DNA of 21,003 bases from the NCBI GenBank assembly GCA_009784745.1, contig WQXR01000006.1:1-21003 (forward strand), given 5' to 3'. Position 1 is the first letter of the stretch. Every line of letters starts with the position of its first letter. Below are positions 20,682 to 21,003 of the stretch, one piece after another. This stretch comes from Methanomassiliicoccaceae archaeon. GTDB taxonomy: Archaea > Thermoplasmatota > Thermoplasmata > Methanomassiliicoccales > Methanomethylophilaceae. The notes under the pieces are model-generated. The model did no database searches and had not been told where the DNA came from. It worked only from the letters and a program-made list of their open reading frames with translations. A program made the position numbers and the translations under genes.

Positions 20682-21003
20682 AATTTACAGAATGGATGAA
20701 CGGTTTCGGAATGAACCGGATGCGTTTCGGTCTCGAATGCATAACGGAATTATTAAAAAGGCTGGGGGATCCGCAAAATAATTTTAAAGCAATTCACATC
20801 GCAGGTTCGGACGGAAAAGGATCGACGTGTGCAATGTTATATTCAATATTGATGAACGCGAATATAAGTGTGGGGATGTACACATCCCCACACTTAATCA
20901 GATTCAATGAACGCATATCCGTTAACGGAAAAGAGATCGATGACAATGAACTTGAAAATTTGATGCAAATCGTCAAACCAATCGTTGATAAGATGCTCTC
21001 GGA
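20678..21003 (+). CDS. folC: Folylpolyglutamate synthase/Mur ligase-type protein (5' part, runs off the window)
   Basis: The first 108 codons of a FolC-type ligase. Visible are the P-loop AGSDGKGST (in place of the usual G-T-N-G-K-G-S), MYTSPHLIRFNERISVNG, the conserved substrate-binding segment, and the spacing between them. Family members add glutamate to folates; in methanogens without classical folate the substrate could be a tetrahydromethanopterin- or coenzyme-related compound. ATG 20678 overlaps the thpR stop (ATGA). The gene contains a perfect 15-bp inverted repeat across the SVGMYTSPHL coding region. Confidence 0.88.
   Translation, partial: MKFTEWMNGFGMNRMRFGLECITELLKRLGDPQNNFKAIHIAGSDGKGSTCAMLYSILMNANISVGMYTSPHLIRFNERISVNGKEIDDNELENLMQIVKPIVDKMLS
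20865..20896. repeat. 15-bp perfect inverted repeat with 2-nt centre inside folC
   Basis: TAAGTGTGGGGATGT (20865-20879) and ACATCCCCACACTTA (20882-20896) are exact reverse complements separated by AC. Both arms are in frame within a conserved stretch of the ligase, so the protein sequence still matches the family. In RNA it would form a stable stem with a four-base loop after opening one pair. Confidence 0.95.

Overview
The window looks archaeal, most likely from a methanogen of the Thermoplasmatota (a Methanomassiliicoccales-type genome is my best guess). The evidence is an archaeal CobT-like protein, an archaeal aspartate-semialdehyde dehydrogenase followed by the DUF39 / NIL-ferredoxin / UPF0280 homocysteine genes known from methanogens, archaeal-type MTA phosphorylase and phosphoglycerate-mutase-like proteins, TATA-type promoters about 25 nt upstream of start codons that lack a Shine-Dalgarno sequence, and no TAG stop codon in any of the 24 complete or 3'-complete genes. 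The species assignment is inference. No rRNA, tRNA, CRISPR array or insertion sequence was seen. No stretch above 300 bases lacks a gene; the longest gaps (9720-9948 and 19092-19365) hold repeats, palindromes and promoter elements.

Layout. Positions 1-1255 hold the 3' end of an unidentified plus-strand gene and a minus-strand CobT-like gene, followed by a 5-copy 12-bp tandem repeat. Positions 1376-5301 form an accessory-looking locus: a large AlbA_2 (Schlafen-type)/HTH regulator on minus diverges from a plus-strand trio made of an uncharacterised 420-aa protein, a PIN-domain toxin and a small antitoxin candidate, with an inverted repeat between the two arms. Positions 5316-8467 (minus) carry hypF overlapping a phosphoglycerate-mutase-like gene that lacks the expected nucleophile. 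gcvH (plus) and the MTA/MTI phosphorylase gene (minus) converge and share a TTAA double stop. A gap with 23-bp repeats follows.

Positions 9949-15616 (minus) are a histidine cluster in transcription order hisG-hisC-hisA-(HTH regulator)-hisB-hisF-hisIE-PHP phosphatase. Most neighbours overlap by 4 bp, and the last gene is a good candidate for the histidinol-phosphate phosphatase. hisH and hisD are not here. The HTH gene and hisB appear to have their own promoters, each with a palindrome and a shared TAAAACAGT word.

Positions 15729-19091 (minus) are a four-gene operon, asd-DUF39-NIL/ferredoxin-UPF0280, that would make aspartate semialdehyde and convert it with reduced sulfur to homocysteine. 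A 16-bp perfect palindrome lies in its upstream region. Positions 19366-21003 (plus) carry a stand-alone asparagine-synthase-type ATPase domain, an RNA 2',3'-cyclic phosphodiesterase and the start of a folylpolyglutamate-synthase-like gene, which contains a striking 15-bp perfect inverted repeat.
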